Source of the DNA: Phycisphaerae bacterium
GTDB taxonomy: Bacteria; Planctomycetota; Phycisphaerae; Phycisphaerales; SM1A02
DNA length: 64,000 nucleotides
Assembly: GCA_016795065.1 (NCBI GenBank)
Contig: JAEUIU010000029.1
Span: forward strand, 29,507-93,506
Direction: 5' to 3'
Part shown: piece by piece, positions 45,973-56,800 of the stretch
Layout of the letters: each line of letters opens with the position of its first letter
How positions within the stretch are numbered: the first letter of the stretch is position 1
Program-made: the position numbers and the translations under genes
Notes under the pieces: model-generated
What the model saw: only the letters and a program-made list of their open reading frames with translations
Databases searched by the model: none
Told to the model about the DNA's origin: nothing

Positions 45973-48192
45973 TCATCGGGCTGCGCTCAGTTGCTCGTTG
46001 AACCAGATCAGGGCGCCGTACCACCGCCGTGCGTAGGACTCGTTCTCGGCGGGCAGCCGGGCCTCGACCCTGGCGCCGCGGGGGAAGCTCGCCGCGTCGG
46101 ACTCGTCCAGGCGCACGCGAACCTCGAAGTGGCTGCTCTCGGTCGCGCCCGTGACGGGCGAGACGGGTATCGACCCGCCTCCGGCGACCGAAAGCGCCGG
46201 GCTGGCCAGGACAGAGCTACCCGCCGGCGCGATGGACTCGATCGTCCCGTGCAGCACCTCGTCCGGTCGTGAACGCGAACGCAGTTCGACATCGGTCCGC
46301 TCGGCCGTACGCAATCGTGCAAAGGAGTGCTGGTCGACGACAAGCGTCGCGATGCGCGCTCCCGCCTCGATCGCAACCACGGCGTCGCCGGTCGCGAGAC
46401 TCTGCCCGCGCTCATCGGGTCGGTTGACCCTCGCCACCGTTCCGTCCATCGGCGCGCGAATCGTTAGGTTGTTCACACGCGTCCGGGCCGCGTCGCACCG
46501 CACTTCCGCGGCCCGTCTCGATTCGCGTACCTTCGACGCCTCGAGCGGATCGCGAGCCTCGGCCTGCTCCAGTTCGATCGTGATGGCGTGCAGTTCCGCC
46601 TCAGCCTTGGCAAGTTCCTCTTCCGCCTCCACTGACACCAGACGAGCGATCGGATCCCCCGCCGAGACGGACTCGCCAAGTGCGTGTTCAAGGGCCTCGA
46701 TTCGCCCGGGCTCGACGGCGTTGACGAGGGCCATGCGCTCTCGTTCGACCACGCCAGCGGCATAAACCGACCTCGGCAACGGCGTGCCGATCAGGATCGC
46801 CGGTACGACCAGCATCAGGACGCTCAGGGCCACCGCCCGCACCCGCACACCGGCCGTCGCCTTTGCGAACCAGAGGTAGCGAAGCGACTTGACAAGGCTT
46901 CCTAACAGGACTCCCGCCCCATAAAGGACGCCGGCGACGAATCCGACCACCGGGAACTTGAGGGCGATCACCGCGCACATCCCGAGCACGATCGTGAACC
47001 GGAAGATCGCGGCGCCAATGGCATAGGCCACGAGCGTCGGTCCCAGGACCGGACCCCATGACTTTCCGCCGTCGTCGATTCCAAGGGTGTAGCGATGCAG
47101 GACGCGCATCGCGTGGTCCTGGGCAACCTGACGCAGGTTCGGAACCTGGAGGAGGTCGCTCAGGATGAAGTAGCCGTCATAGCGAAGCAGCGGATTGATG
47201 TTGAAGCCGATGGTCGTGACGCTGGCCAGCACCATGGTCTGGTAGGCGATGGCGTTGAGCATGCCCGAGTCGGTAAAGGCCCATGTGAAGAGGGCGAGAC
47301 CGGCGATCCACGACTCGAAGTACATGCCGCCCAGGCAAACGACGATCCGTCGCACCCTGCTCGAGAACGCCCACGATGCCGAGGCGTCGACGTAGGCACA
47401 AGGCGTGAAGACAATCAGCGAGATTCCCATCTCCGGCACCGAGCCTCCGAAGGTGCGCACGGCGTAACCATGGCCAAACTCATGGATCACCTTCAGCACC
47501 GCAAGCAATACCCACATGCTCAGAAGCTGCTCTGGCGCCAGAAGCGCGGGAAGCTGTCCGGCAAGCTGGCCCCACCGATGGGCGACGACGCCGCCGCAAA
47601 GGACGGCAAAGAGGCACCACACCATGAACGCCGGCTTCGTGAAGAGCGGAGCGAAGAGATGCGCCGTCCGGGCGAGGAAGGAGTCCGGATTCCAGACCGG
47701 GATCTTCAGGAAGAGCGGAGCCATGAAGAGCTTCCGCCGGTTCGCCACCCGCTTGCGCTCGTTGCGCATCTGGAGCTGCTTCTCGTCGGAGATCGGCAAC
47801 GAGAGAAGCCCCGAGCGGTGAAGCTCCAGCACGAAGCGGTAGTAGCTCTCCTCGTGTTGGACATCACAGGCACCGCGGGCACAGAGAACCTCGAAGGCCT
47901 CACCAAGGGTGCGCTCGCCGTCCAAGGCGACGAGCACCCGATAGTCGGTGACGCCAAAGGAGTGCGTGTCGAAACTCACCGGATCGCGCAGGATGTAGGT
48001 GACTTCGCCGCGCATCACGTGACGACTGACATGCAGGTCATGCCGCAAACCGGCCATCACGTCTCGCAGCTTTGCCGCGATCGGCGAGGCCGGCGGGCGC
48101 GGCGCCTCGGCGGGAACCGGAGCCGGGATCGGAGCGCTTACACCCACAGCTTCAGCCTCACTGCGTCGATCAGACGATGGAAGAGCGTCCAC
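45973..48192 (-). CDS. PqqD-like / M50 site-2-protease-like / HlyD fusion membrane protein
   Basis: A 739-residue polytopic protein. An N-terminal PqqD-like domain (about 50-135, SFGVTDYRVLVALDGERTL) is followed by an M50-type membrane core: zinc motif HEFGH (237-241) and the third ligand in NPLLRYDGYF (D339), with about six membrane helices (185-450). The C-terminal part (about 470-735) is HlyD-like, with a lipoyl half IEALEHALGESVSAGD, a coiled-coil and APMDGTVARVNRP. The start is GTG at 48192, overlapping the upstream gene; GTG at 48147 with a GAGG site is also possible. It likely processes or anchors a secreted substrate and joins the adaptor genes around it (inference). Confidence 0.83.
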   Translation of the reverse strand: MDALPSSDRRSEAEAVGVSAPIPAPVPAEAPRPPASPIAAKLRDVMAGLRHDLHVSRHVMRGEVTYILRDPVSFDTHSFGVTDYRVLVALDGERTLGEAFEVLCARGACDVQHEESYYRFVLELHRSGLLSLPISDEKQLQMRNERKRVANRRKLFMAPLFLKIPVWNPDSFLARTAHLFAPLFTKPAFMVWCLFAVLCGGVVAHRWGQLAGQLPALLAPEQLLSMWVLLAVLKVIHEFGHGYAVRTFGGSVPEMGISLIVFTPCAYVDASASWAFSSRVRRIVVCLGGMYFESWIAGLALFTWAFTDSGMLNAIAYQTMVLASVTTIGFNINPLLRYDGYFILSDLLQVPNLRQVAQDHAMRVLHRYTLGIDDGGKSWGPVLGPTLVAYAIGAAIFRFTIVLGMCAVIALKFPVVGFVAGVLYGAGVLLGSLVKSLRYLWFAKATAGVRVRAVALSVLMLVVPAILIGTPLPRSVYAAGVVERERMALVNAVEPGRIEALEHALGESVSAGDPIARLVSVEAEEELAKAEAELHAITIELEQAEARDPLEASKVRESRRAAEVRCDAARTRVNNLTIRAPMDGTVARVNRPDERGQSLATGDAVVAIEAGARIATLVVDQHSFARLRTAERTDVELRSRSRPDEVLHGTIESIAPAGSSVLASPALSVAGGGSIPVSPVTGATESSHFEVRVRLDESDAASFPRGARVEARLPAENESYARRWYGALIWFNEQLSAAR

Positions 48193-50027
48193 CAGACCTT
48201 GCCCTCACCGGCATCGACGCGGGCAGCGCCCTCAACGCCGGAGAGCATCCACGGCTCGAAGGCATCGAGTCTCGCCTCGGCGACGAAAACGTTCTCCGCC
48301 CCGTGCACTTCGGCGGCCGGCCGAATCCGCTCGACGGTCAGGTGAAGCTGAAGGTCGGGGCGAGCATGCGGCCGGAACTCGGCGCGGGCACCGGCGGCAA
48401 CATGCAGGATGTCCCGTTCGGAGATGTCGAGGAGAACCCGCATCGCTCCGGTCGGCACGAACTCTAGTAGCGAATCGCCGCTGGCGACCGTGGCCCCGAT
48501 GCGATCCCGAAGGTCGCCGCGCAGAACGATGCCGTCCGACGGTGCCCGAACGATCGACTCCGCGATGCGTCGTTCAGTGGCCTGCAGCGAGACGCGATCG
48601 ACGCCCGCGCGGGCCTCGACCAGTCGGGCCAAGGCATGATCGCCCTTCGCTCGTGCCCCCTCGGCATCGACCAGCGCCGCCTGAACGGCCGCCTGAAGGC
48701 GAGCTCGCTCGACGGCGAGGTTCGCGGTGTCGAGGGTGAAGAGAACATCACCCGCCTTCACGCGATCGCCTTCCATGACGGTCGCTGAGATGATGCGGGC
48801 ATCAAAGGGCGCGGTCATGTGGCGAACGACGGCCGGTGCGATCCGGGCGTTGGTGCTCACCGTGTGGGCCATCGTCCCGAAGAGGAACCAGATCATTCCA
48901 ACCGCAAGGAGGGCGGTGGTGGCGAAGCGAAGCACCCCGCGCCGGTGCCCGATCCCCAGGGCGTGCTTGGCGATCGACTCCTGAGCGTGGGTAATGAGCG
49001 AACGGTTCGCCATCTCAGCGACGCGCAGGGCCGACGGATAGGTGGCGACGCTCTCGCCGATCTTCTTCAGGTCCTCCGCCGCGAACTGCTTGCCGGGCGT
49101 ATGCCGCAAGGCGAGGATCGCCACCGGCGCAGCGTTCGGTCGACCCTGTTCGCGTAGCGGAATGGTCGCAACGCACGCGCCTTCCGCTTCGGCGCTCCAG
49201 CGTCGGTGCAGCGGACAGGCCTCGCCCTCGCCGCGGGCCACGCTGACCGTGACCGGGCGACCAAGGTCGAGGCATTCCTCCATGGCGCCAAGGATCGCCT
49301 GCGAACCGGGCGTGCGGCCGGAGACGTCCGCGAAGCCAGAGATCGACAGCAGGCTGATCCGGCTGCGCCGCACGGCACCAATGGCCACTTGTTCGCAGCC
49401 GAGCTTGGCGCGAAGCTGATTCGTCAATGCAATTGCCACGCCCGCCCTGCTCGTGGCCGAGGCCGCGATGGCAACGGTCCGCAATTCAGCGGCCGAGGCC
49501 CCTTCGGGTGTGACCACGGGGCGAGGCCGCATCAGGAGAGCCAGCGTTGCACAGAAAGCCCGCAACTCAACCCGCGCACGATCGATCTGGTGGTCGTCCT
49601 GGACCTCGATGACGAGTGCCAGTCCGCCAAACGACTCGCCGGCGCCGTCGCCAATCGGCGCGGCGATCACGGCCAAGCGTACCGCCGCGTTCTTTGAGCG
49701 GAACCGCACATCGACGGTCTGGCCGATCGCGATCGAACGGGCCAGTGCCCGGCTGGCAGGCTCCTTCCAGAAATTTGGATCCAAGGGCCCCGCGTGGAAG
49801 TAATCATCCAGCATCGCCCCGCGATGACTTGCCTTGATGAGACCGAAGACCGCACCGAACTCGGTACCAGCGCAGCGCAGCGCGTCGCGCAGGAGCGAGA
49901 CATCCGGCAGACGGCCGTCGGCCAATCGCAGCAACTGGCGAACAGGGTCGGCCTGGTCCGCATGAGATCGGCGCTCGGCAGCGCTTCCGCGACCGATCGG
50001 CGTGGTTCCCCCGGGTTCCTGCGTCAT
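48138..50027 (-). CDS. GAF-HlyD fusion, inner-membrane adaptor
   Basis: A 629-residue protein. The N-terminal 335 residues are cytosolic and include a GAF-like domain (about 185-335, with SRAGVAIALTNQL and CVATIPLREQG). One membrane helix (about 366-388) leads to a HlyD-like periplasmic part with MTAPFDARIISATVMEGDRV, a coiled-coil (about 435-490) and APSDGIVLRGDLRDRIG. ATG at 50027 overlaps the PilZ stop by 4 bases (ATGA). The GAF part may let a cytosolic ligand control the adaptor (inference). It overlaps the M50-HlyD gene downstream by 55 bases. Confidence 0.82.
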   Translation of the reverse strand: MTQEPGGTTPIGRGSAAERRSHADQADPVRQLLRLADGRLPDVSLLRDALRCAGTEFGAVFGLIKASHRGAMLDDYFHAGPLDPNFWKEPASRALARSIAIGQTVDVRFRSKNAAVRLAVIAAPIGDGAGESFGGLALVIEVQDDHQIDRARVELRAFCATLALLMRPRPVVTPEGASAAELRTVAIAASATSRAGVAIALTNQLRAKLGCEQVAIGAVRRSRISLLSISGFADVSGRTPGSQAILGAMEECLDLGRPVTVSVARGEGEACPLHRRWSAEAEGACVATIPLREQGRPNAAPVAILALRHTPGKQFAAEDLKKIGESVATYPSALRVAEMANRSLITHAQESIAKHALGIGHRRGVLRFATTALLAVGMIWFLFGTMAHTVSTNARIAPAVVRHMTAPFDARIISATVMEGDRVKAGDVLFTLDTANLAVERARLQAAVQAALVDAEGARAKGDHALARLVEARAGVDRVSLQATERRIAESIVRAPSDGIVLRGDLRDRIGATVASGDSLLEFVPTGAMRVLLDISERDILHVAAGARAEFRPHARPDLQLHLTVERIRPAAEVHGAENVFVAEARLDAFEPWMLSGVEGAARVDAGEGKVWWTLFHRLIDAVRLKLWV

Positions 50028-50440
50028 GCGGCCGCCCTCGTCACTCCTTTCGCAACCCGCTGCATCGCCTCACGTAACTCGTTGGCATCGAGTGACGCAA
50101 AGAACGAGAACCCCGCCTCAACGGCGGAGTCATGAAGCATGCGAGCGCGAACACAGCGCGCATAGATCCTGGGCAGGCCTGTGTGGGCCGAATCCAGATC
50201 AAGCTGGTAGATGTCACCGACCTGAACCGCTCGTTCGAAGACACCCAAGCAACCGCCTTGGGAGATGTCGACGGTGGACCCGGAGAGCGACGCCATCGTC
50301 CGATCCGAGAAATTGCCCGGAGAGGCGATCAGCGGCAAGGCCACCGAGAATCGCGCGTGCTGTCGACGCGATTCCACTTCGTCGCGCGTATTTGTCGCGA
50401 GTTCGGCGATCAGGTCGTTGTCATTGAGGATGTCGTCCAA
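50024..50440 (-). CDS. PilZ domain protein (putative c-di-GMP receptor)
   Basis: A 138-residue single PilZ domain. The c-di-GMP signature is present: the arginine motif RRQHAR (about 25-30) and D58-I-S60-QG-G62. It probably reports cyclic di-GMP to the export proteins coded next to it. The start is TTG at 50440, with a G-rich stretch 8 bases upstream. Its stop overlaps the ATG of the GAF-HlyD gene (ATGA), and it lies 135 bases after the giant gene on the same strand. Confidence 0.85.
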   Translation of the reverse strand: MDDILNDNDLIAELATNTRDEVESRRQHARFSVALPLIASPGNFSDRTMASLSGSTVDISQGGCLGVFERAVQVGDIYQLDLDSAHTGLPRIYARCVRARMLHDSAVEAGFSFFASLDANELREAMQRVAKGVTRAAA

Positions 50441-50575
50441 TGGAGTCCCCCCGCAAGGAGCGGTTCAGTTCACCTGCTTCATCGGGCAAAAACCGATGTG
50501 CAGTTGCAGCACCATGCCATTCCCTCGGAAGTTCAGCTGTGCCGCGCAGGCTGTTAGTTCTCGGAAGAAACTCGC

Positions 50576-50845
50576 CTACTTCTGGGACTTGGCCCGCTGC
50601 TTTTCATCATCGGCCGCCCTTTGGGTCGGCTCCCGTTCCGTGCCCTGAATGCCGCGAACGACACCCCAGAGGAGGGCCCACAGCGAGGTCCCGGAATGTT
50701 CCGCGGCGGCATCTCGTTGCGATGACGACGCTGCCTGATCGACCTCGGCCTGGATCTGGGCGACTTCGGCCTTGGTCACATCGGTCACCTCCTCAAACAC
50801 CGCGTCGAAGTTCTGGTCTTCGGCGATCAGGGCGTCCACTCCCTG
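50576..50845 (-). other. Shared C-terminal module of the giant proteins
   Basis: The last 88 or so residues hold NFDAVFEEV and, at 50627-50680, WALLWGVVRGIQGTEREP, then 16 charged residues. The partial protein at the window end has DFDELFEEV and the same 18-residue stretch at 63272-63325. The rest of their C-termini differ, so this part is under its own constraint, as expected of a sorting or export signal. Confidence 0.75.
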
Positions 50846-53800
50846 GACATGCCTGAGGTCTGGCGACGCTTCGTTGAGATCGACCGCGATCGGCATTTCC
50901 TGAACAAGGTCGTCCGTGCGTCCGTCCCATTCGGTCCAACCGACGGGAGCAACGGTCGGGGCAGGTGGCAAGTCGAATGAACCGTCACTCTCGTCGACGA
51001 CCCCGGAGCCGTGGACCGGCAACGGCGCTGCGGTCGGCGAAGGAAGCACATGGAGATCGGGTGGCATCCGGTCCTCCACCAACTCCGCAGGCCTCTCCTC
51101 CGTGTCCGGCTCGGGCGGCGCGATGCCCTGCATCTCCAGTCGCACCTCGCGCTCGATCGATGCGCCGGAAAGGTCGGTCACGCGCACCGTGATGACGTAC
51201 TCGGTCACGCCGTAGCGCTGCAGGAGATCGGCGTCGGCGACAGTGAGCTCTCCGGTCGAGGGATCGATGGCGAAGCGACCGTCGCCACCGAAGATCTCGA
51301 ATCGCAACTCGTCCCCAAGATCGCCGTCGTGGGCCGAAACGGTCCCGATGTGCGTTCCGTTCACCGCGTCGGCAACGATGGTTGTCCCGTCAATCACCAG
51401 CGAATCGGGCGTTTCGTTGACCGCCACGACCAGCACTTGCACGCTGTCGTAACTGATGTTGGTCCCGTCGCTCACGGCCACCTGGAAGGTCAGCGTGGCG
51501 TCGGTCAGCCGCACCGGCGCGGTGAAAGTGGGCGACGACGAGTCTGCGCCGGCAAGGGTCACCGGCGGTCCGCCCACTTGCGTCCAGGTGTAGGTGAGCC
51601 CCTGATCCTCGGCGTCCACGCCCGAGGCGTGAAGCTGTGCCAACGTCATCTCGTTGACGCTGAACGGCACGCCAGCGTCGGCGACCGGGGCGTCGTTGTC
51701 GCGGTTGACCTCGATCGTGACGCTGTCGACCGTGGTGTTCACGCCGTCGGAGACGGCACACTGGAAGACGATCGACGTGTTCGCGAGGCCTTCGGGCGCG
51801 GTGAAGGAAGGGGCGATGGCGTGGTCATCGCTCAACGTCACGGCCGGGCCACTCACCTGCGTCCAGGTGTAGGTCAGCCCCTGCCCCTCGGGGTCCGTGG
51901 CTGTCGCGGTGAGGACGACCTCCTCGTTCTCGTCGACGCTCTGATCGCTCCCGGCATCGATGGACGGAAGGTCGTTGTCGGCATTCACGTGCACCGTGAC
52001 TGTGTCGATCGTGGCATTCGTGCCGTCACTCACCACGACTTGGAAGGTCAGATCCGTGTTGGCGAGCCGGTTCGGAGCGGTGAACGAAGGCGAAGCGCCA
52101 TCGGCATCCTCAATCGTCACGCTCGGGCCGGCGATCTGGGTCCAGGTGTAGGTCAGGCCCACGCCCTCGGGATCGGATGCGGTCGCGCTCAGGGCCACGG
52201 CATCGCCCTCATCGACGGTCTGGTCGCCGCCTGCGTCGACCGATGGCGCATCGTCATCGGCGTTCACCAGAACGGTCACCGTGTCGATCGAGGTGTTCAC
52301 GCCATCGGAGACCGCCACCTGGAACGTGAGCGTCGTGTTCGCGACATAGTTCGGCGCGGTGAAGCTCGGCGTCGCGCTGGTTGCGCCCGCAAGGGTCACG
52401 CTCGGGCCGCCGACCTGCGTCCACGCATACGAGAGCCCCATGCCCTCGGGATCGCTCGCCGCGGCACTCAGGCCGACGGCGGCGCCCTCGGCGACCGAGA
52501 GGTCCGGACAGGCCTCGACGCTGGGGGCATCGTTGTCGCGCTCCACGTCGATCGTGACGGTGTCGACGGAGGTGTTCACGCCGTCGCTGACGGCGCACTG
52601 GAAGACGATCGAGGTGTTCGCGAGCCCTTCCGGCGCGGTGAATGTCGGCGAGCCGGAATGCGCGTCGTCTAACGTGACGCTCGGTCCGCTCACCTGCGTC
52701 CAGGTGTAGGTGAGGCCCTGAGCCTCGGGATCCGTCGCGGTGGCGCCGAGCGTGACGAGGTCATTCTCCTCCACCGACTGATAGGGACCGGCGTCCACCG
52801 ACGGGACATCGTCGTCGCGATTGACTGCGATGGTCACGGTGTCCACCGAGGTGTTCTCGCCATCGGTCACCGCGCACTGGAAGACGATCGCGGTGTTCGC
52901 GAGGCCTTCCGGAGCGGTGAAGACCGGCGAGGTCGAATGGGCATCATCGAGAACGACCACTGGGCCGCTGACCTGTGTCCAGGTGTATGTGAGGCCTTGA
53001 GCCTCGGGATCGGTGGCGCTCGCGGCGAGGGTGACGGTTTCGTTCTCGGCAACGGTCTGATCCGGACCGGCGTTGATCGACGGGGCATCGTCGTCACGGT
53101 TCACGTTCACCGTGATCGTGTCCATCGTCGTGTGCACGCCGTCGCTCACGCTGATCTGGAAAGTGAGCGCCGTGTTTGCCAAGCCTTCCGGCGCCGTGAA
53201 CGAGGGCGTCGCTCCGTTCGAGCCGGTGAGGACAACCGCCGGTCCGCCGGTCTGCACCCAGGCGTAGGTGAGGCCCACGCCCTCGGGGTCGGTCGCCGTG
53301 GCCGAGAGAGTCACGGCGTCGTTCTCGTCGACCGTGCGATCAGCACCTGCGCTCACGCTCGGAGCGTCGTCGTCGGCATTCACGAGGACCTCGACCGTGT
53401 CGACGGCCGTGTTGGTCCCGTCGCTTACCTGCACCTGGAAGGTCAGCGTCGTGTTGACAAGAAGGTTCGGCGCGGTGAAGGATGGCGACGAGGCGCTGCT
53501 GCTGGAGAGCGTGACCGCCGGTCCGTCGGTCTGTGTCCACGTGTAGGTGAGGCTCTGGTTCTCGGGATCGGTTCCGGTCGCGTGGAGCGTGACCAGTCCC
53601 TCTTCGGCGACCGACTGGTCGCTGCCGGCATCGACGCTCGGGCCATCGTTGTCGGCATTCACGATCGCCCAGACGAAGTCGTAGGTCGTGTTCGTCCCAT
53701 CGCTCGCCGCGACCTGGAAGGCAACGAGGCCGTTGCCCGTGAGGTTGGGCGCGGTGAAGGCCATCGTCGCGGTGTTCGTGCCGGTCATCGAGACGGATTG

Positions 53801-56800
53801 CCCGAAGATCTGCGTCCAGGTGTAGCTGATGCCCTGGCCCTCGGGATCGGTCGCGCTGGCCGTGAAGGAGACCGGGTCGCCCTCGTTGACGGTCACCGGC
53901 AACCCCGCATCGACCGAAGGGGCGTCGTTGTCGGCGTTGACAATCACGTTGATCGTGTCATACGTTGTGTTGACGCCGTCACTCACCGCGACCTGGAAGG
54001 TGAGCGTGGTGTTCGAGAGCCGTTCGGGCGCCGTGAACGACAGGGCCGCGCCGTCGGTGCCGCTTAGGGCAACGCTCGGACCGGCCGTTTGCGTCCACGA
54101 ATAGGTCAAGCCGAGACCTTCGGGATCGCTCGCCGAGGCGGTGAGCGTCACCGCCGCGTTCTCGTTCACTGTGCGATCGGCGCCGGCATTCACGCTCGGG
54201 GCATCGTCGTCGCGATTCACGTCGATGGTCACCGTATCGACGGCCGAGTGGACGCCATCACTGACGACGACCTGGAAGACCAGCGTCGTATTCGCGAGTC
54301 CTTCCGGCGCGGTGAAGGTCGGATTCGCCCCTGCCGCGCCGGTGAGCGAAACGCTCGGCCCGCTGACCTGCGTCCAGGTGTAGGTGAGGGCTTGTCCCTC
54401 GGGATCGCTTGCGGCGGCATGCAGGGCCACCGCCGCGTTTTCGTTCACCGTCTGGTTGGCACCGGCATCAACGCTGCACGCGTCGTTGTCGGCGTTGACC
54501 AGAACACTCACCGTGTCGTAGGTCGTGTTCGTCCCGTCGCTGACGGCCACGCGGAATGTGAGCGTGGTGTTACTGACGTAGTTCGGCGCCGTGAAGGACG
54601 GCGTCGACGTCGAGCCGCCGGTGAGTTGCACCGTCGGTCCCGCGGTCTGCGTCCAGGTGTAGGTGAGGCCCTGACCCTCGGGGTCGCTCGCAGTTGCCGC
54701 AAGCGCCACCGGATCGCCCTCCTCCACGCTCTGGTCGGGTCCCGCATCTGCGGACGGCGCGTCGTTGTCGGCGTTGACCAGGATGCTCACCGTGTCGACC
54801 GAGGTGTTCACGCCGTCACTCACCGCGACCTGGAAGACGAGCGTCGTGTTGGAGACCCGATCGGGGGCGGTGAAGGTCGGCGAGGTCGAGTTGGTGTCGC
54901 TTAGCGTGACCGTCGGTCCCGAGACCTGCGACCATGTGTAGGTAAGCCCCTCGCCCTCGGGATCGGTGCCGCTGGCGGCCAACGTGACCGTCGCGAGTTC
55001 GGTGACCGACTGGTCGGGACCGGCGCTGGCGCTCGGAGCATCGTCGTCGGCGTTGACGTGCACCGTCACGGTGTCGATCGAGACATTCGTGCCGTCGCTC
55101 ACCGAAACCTGGAAGACGAGATCGGTGTTGACCAGCTCGTTCGGTGCGGTGAAGCTCGGCGTCGTTGATGAACCACCTGTGAGGACGACGCTCGGCCCAC
55201 TGATCTGGGTCCAGGTATAGGTCAGCCCCTGGCCTTCAGGATCGGTGGCGCTGGCGCTGAGTGCAACAGCGGCTCCTTCGGTGACCGTCTGATCAGCGCC
55301 GGCGCTAGCGCTCGGGGCATCGTTGTCGCGATTGATGTCGATGGTGACCGTGTCTGCGGTCACGAAGCTCCCGTCGGAGACAAGGACCTCGAAGGCGACC
55401 TGCGTGTTGGCCAGCCCTTCCGGCGCGACGAAGGTCGGCGTGGCGGTGTTGGCGCCGGTCACGGTCACCGTCGGCCCGCTGATCTGACGCCAGATGACCT
55501 GCGTCGCCTGGCCGTCCGTTTCGGTGATGCTCGCCGAGAGTTGCACCGTCTCGTTCTCATCGACGACCTGATCGGGTCCGGCATCGACGATCGGAGCATC
55601 GTTGTCGCGATTCACCAGGATCGACACGGTATCGACGGAGGTGTTGACGCCATCGCTGACCGTCAACTGGAATCCGATCGTGACGTTCGTCAGACCTTCG
55701 GGAGCGGAGAAGGTCGGCGTCGCGGCGCTGCTGTCGCTCAAGACGACCGCTGGTCCGCTGGTTTGCACCCACGTGTAGGTGAGGGGCATCCCTTCCGGAT
55801 CGGTGGCGCTGCCATGGAGCGTGACCGTGTCACCCTCATCGACGCTCTGATCACTTCCGGCGTTGGCGCTGGGCGCATCGTCATCACGGTTGACATCGAT
55901 GGCCACCGTGTCGATCGTGGTGTTCACACCGTCGCTCGCCGCAACCTGGAAGACCAGTTGCGTGTTCGTCAATCCCTCGGGCGCGGTGAAACTCGCCGAA
56001 GCCGTCGCGGCATTGCTGATGGCGACTGCGGGGCCAGAGACCTGGGTCCACGTGTAGGTCAGGCCAACCCCTTCCGGATCGCTGGCCGTCGCGCTCAGGG
56101 AGACGCTCGCACCCTCGTTCACGGTCCGGTCGAGTCCGGCATCCACGCTCGGGGCGTCGTCATCGCGCGACACCTCAATCGTCACCGTGTCGATCGTCTG
56201 GCTTTCGCCGTCGCTCACGATCACCTGAAAGACGAGCGATGTGTTAGCAAGTCCCTCCGGCGCCGTGAAGCTCGGCGTCGCGCTGTCCATGTCGCTCATC
56301 GCAACCGAAGGTCCCGAGACCTGGGACCAGAAGTAGGTGAGCGTATCGCCCTCGACATCGCTCGCGGTGGCGGCGAGCGCAACGGCATCGCCCTCCTCGA
56401 CGTATTGCGTCGGACCCGCATCGACCGTCGGCGCGTCGTTGTCGCGGTTGACGAGGACGGACACGGTGTCGACCGACGTATTCGTGCCGTCGCTCACTGA
56501 GAGTGCGAACGTGACCGTGACGTTGGACAGTCCCTCAGGGGCCGTGAAGGTCGGCGAGGCGGCCGTGGCATCACTGAGGACGACCGCTGGTCCGCTCGTC
56601 TGGACCCATGTGTAGGTCAGTCCGACGTCCTCGGGATCGGTGCCCGAACCGCTGAGCGTGACGACATCGCCTTCGTCCACCTCCTGGTTCGGTCCGGCGT
56701 CGGCGCTGGGTGCATCATCGTCGGCGTTGACGAAGACGCTGACCGTATCAACGGTGGTGTTCACGCCGTCACTCGCCGCGACCTGGAAGACGAGGGTGGT

